Source: Viscum album | Lineage: Eukaryota > Streptophyta > Magnoliopsida > Santalales > Viscaceae | Direction of reading: 5' to 3' | NCBI GenBank assembly: GCA_963277665.1 | Contig: OY728128.1 | Location: 1,862,616,988-1,862,680,987, forward strand | Length of the DNA stretch: 64,000 nt | Shown: piece by piece, positions 48,613 through 59,324 of the stretch | How positions within the stretch are numbered: position 1 is the first letter of the stretch | Layout of the letters: each line of letters begins with the position of its first letter | Made by a program: the position numbers and the translations under genes | The notes under the pieces: generated by a model | The model's input: only the letters and a program-made list of their open reading frames with translations | Told to the model about the DNA's origin: nothing | The model's database searches: none

Positions 48613-50587
48613 CGTAACGTCCCAGGCCTGTGTACCACTCCACGGGTGCCCCAAACCTGGTTGGTCACATGACCTCAAGCGCATTTCCCCAAATGACAGA
48701 GGCTGCTGACTAGCACCGAGGGCCCATGTCTGATAGTGGGGAAACTATTCCATAATTTGTCAAATTATAGCACAGTGGAATAAAATAGAAAGCATTAAAC
48801 AACAGAAGCAATAAACCATACACATTTAAAGCGAACAACTGTAGTAAATATAACCAACAGTTATATAGATAATGATACAGCATGTCTCATGTTCTAGAAA
48901 AACAGCCAGAACATGTTACACAGTTGTAAAATACGATGCAATAGGAAGTACAGGTACAAAAGAACAAAAAAAATTGCCGGCAGCATCGCGATCCTAAGCT
49001 CAGTCCCATGATCTCCTACCCCTCAGCAACAATCATGTACTTGTATGGGGACCTTTTCCCTTATCCACACATGCAACAACATAGTCTATTTGGGCCGAAA
49101 ACATGACCCAAATTGGGTGTGAAAAATAAATCCTAGTAGGCACCCACCAAAGGCCCATGCTCAACTGTGTGTAAACATGCCACAATAGTGTGCAAAAGTA
49201 AATGAAATAAACTAAGAAGTACTAAAAAGTAACTAACTTTAGAAATTATATTTCCATTTTATTATTCATTAAATCATTCAACATAAGGAAATCACCACCG
49301 TGAATTTTCAATGTAAATAGTCAGTTTTCTTAGACAGGAAAACCCTTACCCTCATGTAATCAAAATCTCGACCTCGTGCATTGCCCTTAGGCATAAAAGA
49401 TATTTACCTCATGAGTACGATGTGTCGCCCTTAGGCACAAAATCTACTGTCCTCGGGCACAAAAGAAGTTTCCCTCAGGCTAAAACAACCACTTCCCCTC
49501 GGCTAAAGAAAACACTGGCCCCAGGATAAGCAAGTAACCAATCCATGCCCAACATGTAAACAAGAAATTTACATAAAATTCCTCTCAAGGTAATTCATTA
49601 AACATTATTACTATTTCATACCCTCAGGAGTCCTGGCCAAATGTCTAAACATAGGAACACAAACCCAGGGTCGTCCTGGATCCAAGAAGTGATCCCAAAC
49701 AACAATTTATTATCACATTTAATTACCTATGCAATTATAGGTATTCAAAACAGCCAAGGCCTCAGCCACACGACACCCCAACATGTGTTCGTGGATCAAC
49801 GATACACAAAACGAACAATAGTTAGAATTTAAACACCAAGACACCTACCTCAAACACCATTGAATGGTATACATGAACGTCGCTTACGAAATGCCCAAAG
49901 ACGATGTAGATCTGGGGTAGAAGATAACCCGTTCCAAACTAAATAACATTCTATCAGGAAATATTAGGTAAGTACGACTTTAGGAGAAGGAGAGGCTTAC
50001 CCGTACGGTTCCATTGAGATTGACAGAGGTGGAAACGGATTCCCGGTGTGCTATCTAGAGCTCCTCGAAGGTTTGTCTCTCTCTCTCCAGACTCCTCCTC
50101 TAGTAATATGCCAATCCTATGAACAGGGTTGGCTACTACCCATTTTATGTGAAAAAATAAACTACATGGCATGTACTTCTCATTTACACGACCTGTACTT
50201 TTCATTTAACTGTTCCTCTAGTGGCTAACTGGCACTGTTCATCATTTGACATGAGTACACGACGTGTTGTTCCTAATTACACGGCATGTACTGTCGTCCT
50301 GCAGGCGTCTGCTACTAACACCTTACAATTTTCCTACGGACTGGCTACACGACATGTACATACCCACTACATAGTGTGTAGTCATTTTTTACACCTTTCG
50401 TCATCAACAGTTCTATACGCCCTATGTACTCATCCAACATGGCCAAAATACACGACGTGTGCAGAATTACATGGTGTGTAGTCCCAAAATTTTGGAATTT
50501 CCCTTATTTTTCTTATTTCTCAAAAACACTTAAGGAAAAGTGAAAAGAAGAAACTCATACCTCAAAAATAATAACCGGGTTCTTACA
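48613..50587 (-). repeat. RE5 5' LTR (right copy)
   Basis: On the element's strand it starts TGTAAGAACCCGG. It pairs with 40397-42397 over its whole length, and its terminal base opposite the primer site has changed (CGTAACG for TGTAACG). The U3 end carries the TACACGRCGTGTA cluster (50150-50480). Confidence 0.9.
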
Positions 50588-50592
50588 CGCGG
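50588..50592. repeat. Target-site duplication of RE5, right copy (CGCGG)
   Basis: It differs from the left copy TGCGG by a single base in the first position, consistent with a C-to-T change at the other site. Confidence 0.7.
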
Positions 50593-50891
50593 TGACTTTG
50601 AGTGAAGAATGAGAAACTTGGTCCTTTATTTGATCGAGGTTCGACATTTTACATTTACAATGTCCTTAAAAGAACCTAAGAAGATTTGTTTCGATGTATA
50701 TTATTTAGTGTAATATTTGGATCATGTTAAAAAGGATTATCTATCAGGTTTGAGAAGGTTTAACGGTGTGTTCAGCATTGGGAACGCAACACGTCACTAC
50801 TAGCGAGATTAAATTACCTTGGTAGTTCAGTTATTTATAAAGTGGTTCCTGATGGCTTCTCAGGGACGAGATGGTTTTAAGGTGGGTATAA
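50593..50891 (+). other. RE4 internal region, right part, with polypurine tract at 50877-50890
   Basis: This is the 0.3 kb of RE4 interior right of RE5. No domain is recognisable. It ends TTTTAAGGTGGGTATA, a slightly decayed purine tract of the AAGGTGGG..A type used by plant gypsy elements, followed directly by the LTR start TGTAAG. Confidence 0.65.
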
Positions 50892-53800
50892 TGTAAGATC
50901 CCATGTTTTGAACCGGGTTAAAATTTCAAATTTTTATTAAATTCTTTTTCAGTTTTTCAATGGGTCGTTCTTTTTAAACCGAGCTGCAGAATTTTATTCC
51001 GAGTTTTGGAACACCTAAAGATGTCATTTTGCGAACATTGATAGAATTTTTGGTGTAAAGGGGAAGTCACAAAGGAAGTGCATGGTTTTTCTAATCATGT
51101 GGAAAAACCATGTGTGGTTGAAGTTTTGAGGCAGTAGCATCTGCATGGTTGGTGCACGGTTAAGAGTGGTCCTGTGATGTGGCCGTACGGGACGGGTGGC
51201 CGAGGTAGTAACTAAAGAACGGTTTGCTCACATTTTTTCAAACCGTGTGAACCAACCATGTGGGAAATTGAATAAGATCCTTAAATTTTGGATCTCATTC
51301 GTTTTTTCCATCAGATGGCTTGTTTTCCTCCTAAGTTTCCATAACTCTGGATTACTCTTCCTTGAAGGTAGGATAACCTCTCACAACTGTTTTAGAGGTG
51401 ATTTGAAGGATTCACTTAGGTAATAGAAGTCGGTTTCTTGAGGTATGTAGATATTATTCTTCGTTGTTGTTCAGTTTCATAGATTTACTTAGATCTACAT
51501 CTCTTCATCTCACATTTTCTTAGATCTACGCCCATTATGTTTAGATATAAGTGTGTGGATGCCAAGTTTGATGAGTTTCGTTCTTGGTCTTTCGAGGAGA
51601 AGTGATATAAGGTGGGTTCTTGAATAATCAACCCATTTCTCTTGAGTGTTCTTCATTCGTTGTGGTTTTCATCGAAACCCCGAGGTAGGGTCCCAAATCA
51701 TTAACACATTATTTAGGAATTATAGATTCTTTAAATAAATTGAGATTGTGTATATATTTTATTTTCATATGTCGATGAATGACACATTTGATGTAATTGA
51801 TTAGTTCTTCCCACATGAGATAAGTGAGGACTTGAACTTGTGTTGAGTTTAAGCATGTTTGGATTACTTGGTTAAAGTGATATGATAAAATAGTTAAATG
51901 ATTGGAATGGGGATATTGAGTATATGGATAATTAATTTTAGAGTTAATTATCAAGTCATGTGTTGGAATTAGTTTGTGGCCTTTACTAATTATTGTGAAT
52001 ATTGAATATTTGACATGATCGGGAGATAATTTGGAAACTGGTAATAATTAATTGATGGATTAATTATTACATGTTAAATGGAAAAGGGTTAACAAATTTA
52101 TGATTGGTTAAAGAGATATGATTTAATTAATTAATTGTTGGATTAATTATTTTTAAAAAATAAAGTTAATATTGGGTATTGATTGATTGTTTCGATTGTT
52201 GGCCAGGAGTACCTTTTTATGCGGTTTAGTTTTCCATTCCTTAAGTTGTCATGGATAGATTTTTTTAGAGATATGATTTGTTGGTAGAGATGGTCAATAA
52301 AAACCATTGCTTTGTTCATAATGTTTTTAGATTATTATGGTGTGCTTGTAGATTGTTAATGCCTGGGACGAACCATTTTTTGAATGGAAGAGTTCAGACA
52401 TGATAAAGAATTTGGATAAGTAAGTGCTGAGTTAATTATTCAGTTAGCTTGCTACAAATAATTAATTGTTAATTAATTGTTAATTAATGAGATGTTGTAT
52501 GGTAAATTATTTGTTGTCTTATATAAAGAGAAATTTTTGTTACTAAATTAATCGTTGAATTAATTAATAGATTGGTTTTGTGGTGTTAGACATCGTATTC
52601 TACACCAATGATAAATATATATGTTTGATCGATTTATGGATTGTAAGATAGGGACTGATGCTCCCAATACTCATAGGGTGTTGGACATGATGTTCTACAC
52701 CAATTATTGATGTATTTGTAAGATTGATAAATGTGTTGTGAGAGAGGGATTGATGCTTAAAATTCTCACAGGGTGCTAGACATGGCGTTCTACACCCATC
52801 TTGCAAGAAAATATTCTTTTATGGGACATGGACTGATGCTCCAAATACCATTGGGTTGTGAGTCATGGACTGATGCTCCGAATACTCCCAAGGGTGCTAG
52901 ACATGATGTTCTACACCCATTAATTAACATTGTACTATGGGTACAATTGTTCGTGCATGAAATGAGTCAATGGTTAATCAAGGCTGTTGTGACATAATGA
53001 TTTTTTTAATTATGAGGAAAGGTTCAGACTTATTAATGAATTTGTCGAATCACTATCTATGGACGGACCCAGGAATGAATCTCTATTTTACTGTATGGTC
53101 TTAGACATAATATATGAATGATTTAATCAAATAAATTTTGATGCGTTATCCATGCCTTAGCACAATCTTGGATTAGGTCTTTACTTTGATTTTTTAGATG
53201 GTCTTTAGAGACATCTTTGGTGAGTAACTTATATGGGATATGTCAGGCATCGGCAAAATCTCAAGACATTCATAATAAGATATTAGTAATTGATAAATGA
53301 AAAACGATTATGTAATGATTGTTGAGTATGCATGACAAATGAATAGTGCAGGTTCAGACACCACCTGAGGGATGAAGCACATACTTGAGTATACAGTTAC
53401 ATTGTAATTCTTACTTTATTTTGTGCATACCTTCACATGTTTTAAATTATTTATTAAATTTATGGATTTGGGAAAGACATCAATGGTCCCGGACTACTGA
53501 GATTTATTTCTCACACCCTACTCGGGCCACTATTGAATATGGTACTCGAGTATATTCTATTCGGTTACAGGACTATGCTATTTGTATTTACATGGGAGTT
53601 AGGAGTAGGGACCGAGCGGAGGCTCGAGATGCTCGAGGAGATCACCCTTGGGGCTTTGAGTCATTATTTATTTTTTCTGCGTTGGAATGTAATGCATGTT
53701 GTCTTGTTCAAAGTTTTCTACTTTTGTAACTTTATCATGTCATGCATTCATCCATTATATAAATTGGTGTTGGCCATTTGTTTTGTACAAGATTTATTAA

Positions 53801-54016
53801 ATCTTCCTTCCACTGCTTTACATTTTTTGGATTGTTTCCCATATTTATTGCATTTGTATATTTTTTAAACCAATATAAGGGTATAGTATCCCCACTGATA
53901 ATCCATAGACCCTCGCTGCTAGTCGGCAGCCTCTGGCGTACAGGGATACGTGAATGAGGTCATGTGGTGACCGGTCCGACCACCGGTTCAGGGGTGACCC
54001 AGGTCGGGACATTACA
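50892..54016 (+). repeat. RE4 3' LTR
   Basis: It begins TGTAAGATCCCATGTTTTG and ends CCAGGTCGGGACATTACA. The length is 3125 bp against 3118 bp for the left copy. Sub-repeats with TGTTCTACACC lie at 52585-52925. Open frames inside it (for example 53385-53729) have no family similarity and are not kept in the left copy. Confidence 0.88.
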
Positions 54017-54021
54017 TGATG
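54017..54021. repeat. Target-site duplication of RE4, right copy (TGATG)
   Basis: It is one mismatch from TAATG at 34942-34946. Confidence 0.7.
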
Positions 54022-54780
54022 GAACCCATAACATCTTCTGAAATTTTATAACACCATCCTCATATAAGAAGTCTACCAATCATCCATCCATAAAAGCATT
54101 AATATTCTCCTTTATATTATCATCATCATATTGGGAGATGTTTAACTTCTCATGTAAACCCGGTTTACCTATCATTTGAAAATAGAAAGATGATTCCCCT
54201 TCCATAATAATTCTTTATAAAATAAAGGGATATAAGTTCCCTCTCTATACTCTTTTGTGTTATAAGTCTATTATCATTCCTATATAATGATTCATCCACC
54301 TTATTTTCCTTTTCTACGAGGTATTTTATTTATCAATCATAGCCTTTGAGTTACACCATCCATCTCCTTTTCTTTATGGTGAGTTCTTTCAATGTAAAAA
54401 ATGTATTTCAAATTCTTCTGATCCATATATATAATATATATTTCACCATATATATATAGTTTCTCCATATATTTTGAGCTAATATTACATATTCTAACTC
54501 AAAATCATGAGTTTTATAATTTTTATCATGATTCATCAATTGCCTCGATGCATAAGCAATAAAATTATATTTTTTTGAATGGGACACAACCCAATCAATT
54601 CATTGATGCATCACTGTATATCACAAATCCTTCAATTCTATAGGAAACCATCAGAATTGGAGAATTGATGAATATTATTTTCCATTTTTGAAATCATTTT
54701 GTACATTCCTTGATCCATAAAAAATTATACACTTTACATGTAATCTTGGTTAGTGGGTCAGCCTGTCAGGTAAAATTCTG
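54022..54780 (-). pseudogene. RE3 pol: integrase N-terminus and RNase H (degenerate)
   Basis: From 54780 downward on the minus strand an RNase H relic reads V-I-Y-S-D-A-S (about 54600), then segments matching Y-A-S-R-Q-L, H-D-F-E-L and I-W-R-N-Y-I-Y-G, then M-D-Q-K-N-L-K-Y-I-F-Y (about 54420; compare D-H-K-S-L-K-Y-I-F). Near 54030-54080 is D-G-V-I-K-F-Q-K-M-L-W-V-P, which in active elements (D-G-x-x-R-F-x-x-R-L-C-V-P) immediately precedes the integrase zinc-binding domain. RE4 cuts the gene right after this; the rest continues at 34946 on the other side. Confidence 0.78.
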
Positions 54781-54879
54781 AAAAAAATGCCGATAGGAAC
54801 ATGCTAATTCAATAACACTATGTACCTCAATTATGGTTGTTGGTGTGGTCTATTCTTGTATTTCTTTTGTTTTAAAAGG

Positions 54880-55500
54880 ATTAACTAAGATTCCATCCCT
54901 ATATAAAATATTTCAATGAAAATATAACTATTGAATCCAAAATTTACACGTTCTAATCATCACATATAATTTATTTATTCTAAGACTTTTTAGAATGACC
55001 CGCAATTGATTCTCTTGGTCTTCGTAGATTTTGGAGTATACCAGAATAACAATGATAAATACAAAAATAATATCTTCATTATATTCATTGATAATCTATT
55101 GATTTGATCCATGAAATATGAGGGTGCATTCGTCAGTCCAAGATGCATTACTGTAACATCATAATGCCCCTACCTAGTACGAAATGATGTCTTAAAAATA
55201 TCATCCTTCCTCACATGAAGCTAATGATAACCAAATCGAAGGTCAATGTTCAAAAAATATTGGGCACTATGAAGTTGATCAAATAAATAATCAATGATAA
55301 AAATATGATATATGTTCATTATCATAATATTATTGATTTCCCTAGAGTCAATGAACAACCTCATAAATCCATCTTTTTTCTTGACAAAGAGAATATGGGA
55401 TCCCTGTGGAGAAACACTATGATAGATAAATCCTTAATCACTAAATTAATCTAGTTGTTTATTTAGTTTTACTAATTACATAGTGTCCATTCTATAAGGA
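54880..55500 (-). pseudogene. RE3 reverse transcriptase, catalytic Asp pair lost
   Basis: Minus-strand motifs in order are: S-P-Q-G-S-H-I-L-F-V-K-K-K-D-G-F-M-R-L (about 55350-55410), D-L-R-F-G-Y-H (about 55230), F-K-T-S-F-R-T-R (about 55180), L-G-L-T-N-A-P (about 55120) and F-I-I-V-I-L-V-Y-S-K (about 55031-55065). The last should be [10 protein letters not shown], so both catalytic aspartates are gone. N-K-L-Y-like residues follow. The enzyme is unquestionably inactive. Confidence 0.8.
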
Positions 55501-55829
55501 GTAATTCATATAGGTATTTCACAATGAATTAAATCAATAGAAAACTCATCTTTCTACTCTAGAGGATGTATAGGTAAATCCCCTAGAATCACATCAACAT
55601 ATTCATGAACAATATGTATGTATTATATTTGAACATTCCTTTCCTCACCCATAGTTATTTAATTCCATTCCTTCCCAACAATTGAATTCAGTAGAGCTAC
55701 ACAGGGTTATTGGAGATAAGAATCCGCAAGAAATGTTTCTTCTATAAAGATAGGGGATTCATCGTCGTTCTCAAAAATTGTAACATCCCACTTCTTACAA
55801 TAGATCTTATCATAATAATGTGAATTCAA

Positions 55830-56080
55830 ACTTTAACCAAGTATTATTTCAAAATAAATAATGGTTATTATGATAAGGATAGTAACTGAATAATTCTTAT
55901 CTGTCATGAGGGGGACTCGTCGACACATCTTTGTTGCAATGATACATCCCCTATAAGTTTCGACAGACATCTCCTTTATTAAATCAAATATTATTTGCCT
56001 AATTTTCTTGGAAAACATGGAAGATATAAATGAGTGAGATGACCTAGAATCAAATATACAATTGGTTATTTTTTAGGAAA
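55830..56080 (-). pseudogene. RE3 aspartic protease
   Basis: Near 56060-56030 the minus strand reads C-I-F-D-S-R-S-S-H-S-F-I-S (family: L-F-D-S-G-A-T-H-S-F-I-S), so the Gly of the D-S-G triad has become Arg. It continues with MSVETYRGCIIATKM, then C-R-R-V-P-L and a final I-Y-F-E-I-I-L-G, all typical of the plant gypsy protease. The last 60 codons are open (56018-55833). Confidence 0.82.
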
Positions 56081-56149
56081 CAATTAATGTTCATTCCACC
56101 ACATCATTATGAACTTCTACCTATTTGGTTATAATCACATATACTATCC

Positions 56150-57200
56150 GTTTCATTCATATCATTTTTCAGAGGCATGTTTTCTATGGATCTTATGACA
56201 CTCATTTGAATATTGTCTTATCTCTCTATAATTGTAGCATTGAAATTCAGTGACTTGTTTCTTTCCGTTGAATTCATTATATCGATGACACTTTTTTACA
56301 AACTTATAGAAGACTCAGATACCTTTCAAGCATTTACTGGGATGACTCATTATAAATTTCCCACATAATGGGAATTTCTTCATTCGATTCTTCTGCATTG
56401 CTGGTAGACCATTTCTTTGGTTATCAGATTAATGCTTATGATAATGGTTTCCCTTGAATAAATTTAATCTAGAAAATTCATTCTCTATTTTTATGGAACT
56501 ATATACACGTTCATCATATGATGAAAATGATAGAAAACCAAATTCCCTTCAAATACATGTATTAATACGTTTAATGAAATGATAAATCATCTATTCTAAA
56601 TTATATATGTAATCTATAGCATTCATGGAAAATCTTGTGAAGGTAGACTCATACTCCACAAAAGTCTCTTATTCCCTTTTAATTAGGCAAAATAATGTCC
56701 TCTTCATTTTAGTTTATTGTTCATGAGATAAATATTTGTCAAAGAATATTTACTTTAAAGTAATAAATTCCATATATTCTGTTTCTTCTACCTCTGTGGG
56801 TTTCTAGATCATGAACCACCATTGATCATCATCACCCATGAGGAAATAAACTTCTTGTACGAACATTTCATTTTAATTACATCTTAATTCAAGGATAATA
56901 TTTTCCAGGGCTTGATCCACTACTTAGCTTCCACTGGATATGTAGTCCCAATAAAATATGAGGTCTTTGATCGTATGAAATGATCCAATATAGGTGTAGC
57001 ATAGTTATTCTTTATAGCCTGAGTATGTTTTCCCAATATTTTTATGATCTAATCTTCTCCAAAAATAAATATATTGACTTTCTCAGTGGGAAAATACCAA
57101 AATTTTTCATTGGTATTGATTCCCATTCTTTTATTAAGTGCTAACAATATACAATGGAATACAGTAAATTATGTCATAATTTATAACAAGATGACATAAT
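56150..57200 (-). pseudogene. RE3 gag with zinc-knuckle relics
   Basis: Near 56940-57010 the minus strand reads H-F-I-R-S-K-T-S-Y-F-I-G-T-T-Y-P-V-E-A, parallel to F-M-M-Q-R-P-P-S-F-S-G-S-S-N-P-L-I-A-E in the RE6 gag. Near 56330-56380 are P-L-C-G-K and C-L-K-G, and near 56210-56240 Q-C-Y-N-Y-R-E and S-N-E-C-H-K, relics of CX2C...C knuckles with some Cys lost. Many stops are present. The 5' end and primer-binding site are not identifiable before RE6 begins. Confidence 0.65.
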
Positions 57201-57307
57201 TTGTAAATATATGCACAACGAATATCTTAAACAAAAACTTGGTTTTTATTATCTTCTAAATACTTCATAATGGTTTGTAAATAAAATGATAATTATCACA
57301 AGAATTT
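57201..57307 (-). other. RE3 leader or further upstream sequence, unresolved
   Basis: This AT-rich stretch lies between the RE3 gag remnant and the RE6 LTR. No TGGTATCA-type primer site is present. The RE3 5' LTR is therefore expected beyond RE6, outside the window. Confidence 0.4.
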
Positions 57308-58899
57308 TATAGACCTGAAGCTTGACGTACGTGGACATTACATTACTTTTGTGGAATATTTATTACATAACAAAAACACACACACAAGGATCGTAATAGT
57401 TTAGTGTCTTTGGAAACTTGGAATATAATCTTCTAATCGTGGTGAACGATCTTCAACATCTCCCATACAGATCTTCTTTTTTACCTAAAACCTTTCTTTA
57501 TATCCTGGGGAAAAAAACATACAAAAGGGTGAGCTCAAATGCTCAGTAAGGGTAAACAAAAGAAATATCAATCACATCATATACATAAGAACATAACTTT
57601 TGAAAATCTTAACCTGCAAAAGAGATCATAATATCATAACATGGGATAAATCATAGAGGTGAAATGTAATCCCAATAATCATAACTTAAAACATGAAACT
57701 TTGTGGCATACACACATAATCATAGAGAATCATTTCTTATTAGTTAAGACTCATTGCCAAGACTATCTTAGTGGACAAAGTCCATTTCTGAACCGAATCA
57801 CCCTCGTTTCAGTCATGTTTCACTGAAACGGTATAACCTACCATTCCAGCCATGTCTATCTCATGAGATATAAAATCTTTACCCAATGCATTGGAGGGAG
57901 ATATAGGTCCCACCCATCTCATAATGATACCATTCTTATGTGTGCCACAAAATCTTAAATCATACATCATTGCATAACCCATGTAATAAAAATGGGATTC
58001 TTAAACAACATGACATCATAAAACAATTCATATAAGATAAAGGAATTCATAAAAATAATTCCATCACAACATAATCAAATCAATGTAATAATAGAGATAA
58101 AAAAACAGAACCCTTTATTATCTTAGATGGAAGATAATTTTGGTAAAACACTTGAACTCCATTCTTGAGGAAAATATCCTTTCTACTTCAAAAACATTTT
58201 TCCTTTCTTAACATGTCATACAATTTTAAACTAAATAAGTTGATTAAAAATAAACTTGAAAACATGTAAAGGAACCTTCTTGGAAATAATGTTTTAAAAA
58301 TTTATTCATGCCGTATAAGTTAAAAAAACATTCTTCTCGTACTTTTGTCGGAAAAGTCAAAACATACCTCGTACAAAAAACGAAAAAATATCCCTTTCAT
58401 ATCTTTTACTAAAAACTCATCAAAGGGTAAAATTGGATTTAAACAATTGTAGGTGGATGGAAATAATATTACATATTGTGGAAACATGGATGTGGAAGAT
58501 AAAATACACCCTAGTAAATAACAAAGTATAAACAATCTCAGATAAAAATGAGATTGTGATATTTCCCTTACCTTAGGTACAATTTGCTTTGTAAGTGACC
58601 GAAACTCCTGCATAATGATTTAAATAATTTCATTTAATTATTCCAGAATCATACTCATTATTATGATATCATATGTGGTTCACTTATGACTTTATATTAA
58701 CCATTATTTTGTAAATTCATGTTAATGTAGCGTTTTGGGTAAAATCGTGTCATTTGTCGTTCGTGGTTTAACTTCTAATTATTCATATGATTACATAGAT
58801 CATGATTACTTAATTCCAGAATATAAAACATGATTTATATATAATATATATTTAGAATATACATATATATAATGGATCGATAAATGGAAAGAAATACAC

Positions 58900-58937
58900 C
58901 GTTCATGGAGACGGTAAGCCGTACGTATGCATGAACG
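58900..58937. repeat. LTR hairpin sub-repeat 1 (RE6)
   Basis: CGTTCATG (58900-58907) and CATGAACG (58930-58937) are a perfect 8-bp inverted repeat around the conserved core GGAGACGGTA...CCGTACGT. Confidence 0.75.
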
Positions 58938-59094
58938 CTGTTTTCGTTTCCTTATTGAATTGAATGGAATTAAGTAGATGAAATACATATATATACACAT
59001 AAATCAAGTATCATTATTATGTCATATATTTCATGATTACTTATTATATATACTTTATAATCATTCATTAATGGTTATCATGGAGAATGAATCT

Positions 59095-59139
59095 CATCGC
59101 GTCGTGGAGACGGTAGTCCGTACGTACGCACGAGCGATG
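59095..59139. repeat. LTR hairpin sub-repeat 2 (RE6)
   Basis: CATCGCGTCGTG pairs with CACGAGCGATG with one bulge, around GGAGACGGTAGTCCGTACGT (59106). Inside the loop ACGG and CCGT can pair as a second small stem. Confidence 0.75.
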
Positions 59140-59279
59140 ATATCGTTCTCATGATCGTGGAATTGTATTGGAGTGTGTGTATACTATTTCAGAATCAGTA
59201 TCACATTATAATAGTCATATATAGTCATTATTTACACCATTATACCCATCCATGTAAGGTGGGGGTGGAAAATAGATTA

Positions 59280-59324
59280 CACCATGGCGTGGAGACGGTA
59301 TTCCGTACGTTCACACGCGCAGTG
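59280..59324. repeat. LTR hairpin sub-repeat 3 (RE6)
   Basis: CACCATGGCGTG and CACGCGCAGTG form an imperfect inverted repeat around GGAGACGGTATTCCGTACGT (59291). It lies 185 bp after the core of sub-repeat 2, which itself lies 199 bp after that of sub-repeat 1. Confidence 0.7.

Larger units (their letters stand above)
40397..50587 (-). mobile_element. RE5: Ty3/gypsy retrotransposon with nearly complete degenerate gag-pol, - strand
   Basis: LTRs at 40397-42397 and 48613-50587 flank an interior of about 6.2 kb. On the minus strand the interior reads primer-binding site, leader, gag with zinc knuckles, protease, RT, RNase H, integrase, purine tract. Integrase after RT/RNase H is the Ty3/gypsy order. 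The V-F-H-V-S-Q-L and I-P-L-V-K-V-L-W-like end of pol suggests a chromovirus of the Tekay/Del kind; this is an inference without phylogeny. Every domain has stops or frameshifts. It is the youngest layer of the nest and visibly the least AT-rich. Confidence 0.92.
34947..54016 (+). mobile_element. RE4: large LTR retrotransposon derivative, + strand, split by RE5
   Basis: Two LTRs of about 3.1 kb (34947-38064 and 50892-54016) start TGTAAGATCC and end in the conserved module CCAGGTCGGGA(T/C).TTA.A. They are flanked by a 5-bp duplication with one mismatch. A primer-binding site follows the left LTR and a purine tract precedes the right LTR. Without RE5 (40397-50587 plus one duplicated target) the interior is only about 2.6 kb and encodes nothing recognisable, which fits a LARD. 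It lies inside the RE3 integrase, whose two halves are collinear once RE4 is removed. Confidence 0.88.

Noticed and set aside
53385..53868. Two overlapping open frames of 111-114 codons inside the RE4 3' LTR
   Set aside because: They lie wholly in an LTR, resemble no family, and the corresponding stretch of the 5' LTR does not keep the frame. They are chance open frames.
58320..58613. 97-codon open frame on the minus strand inside the RE6 LTR
   Set aside because: It has a hydrophobic, low-complexity composition, is not conserved in the RE2 LTRs and has no family match.
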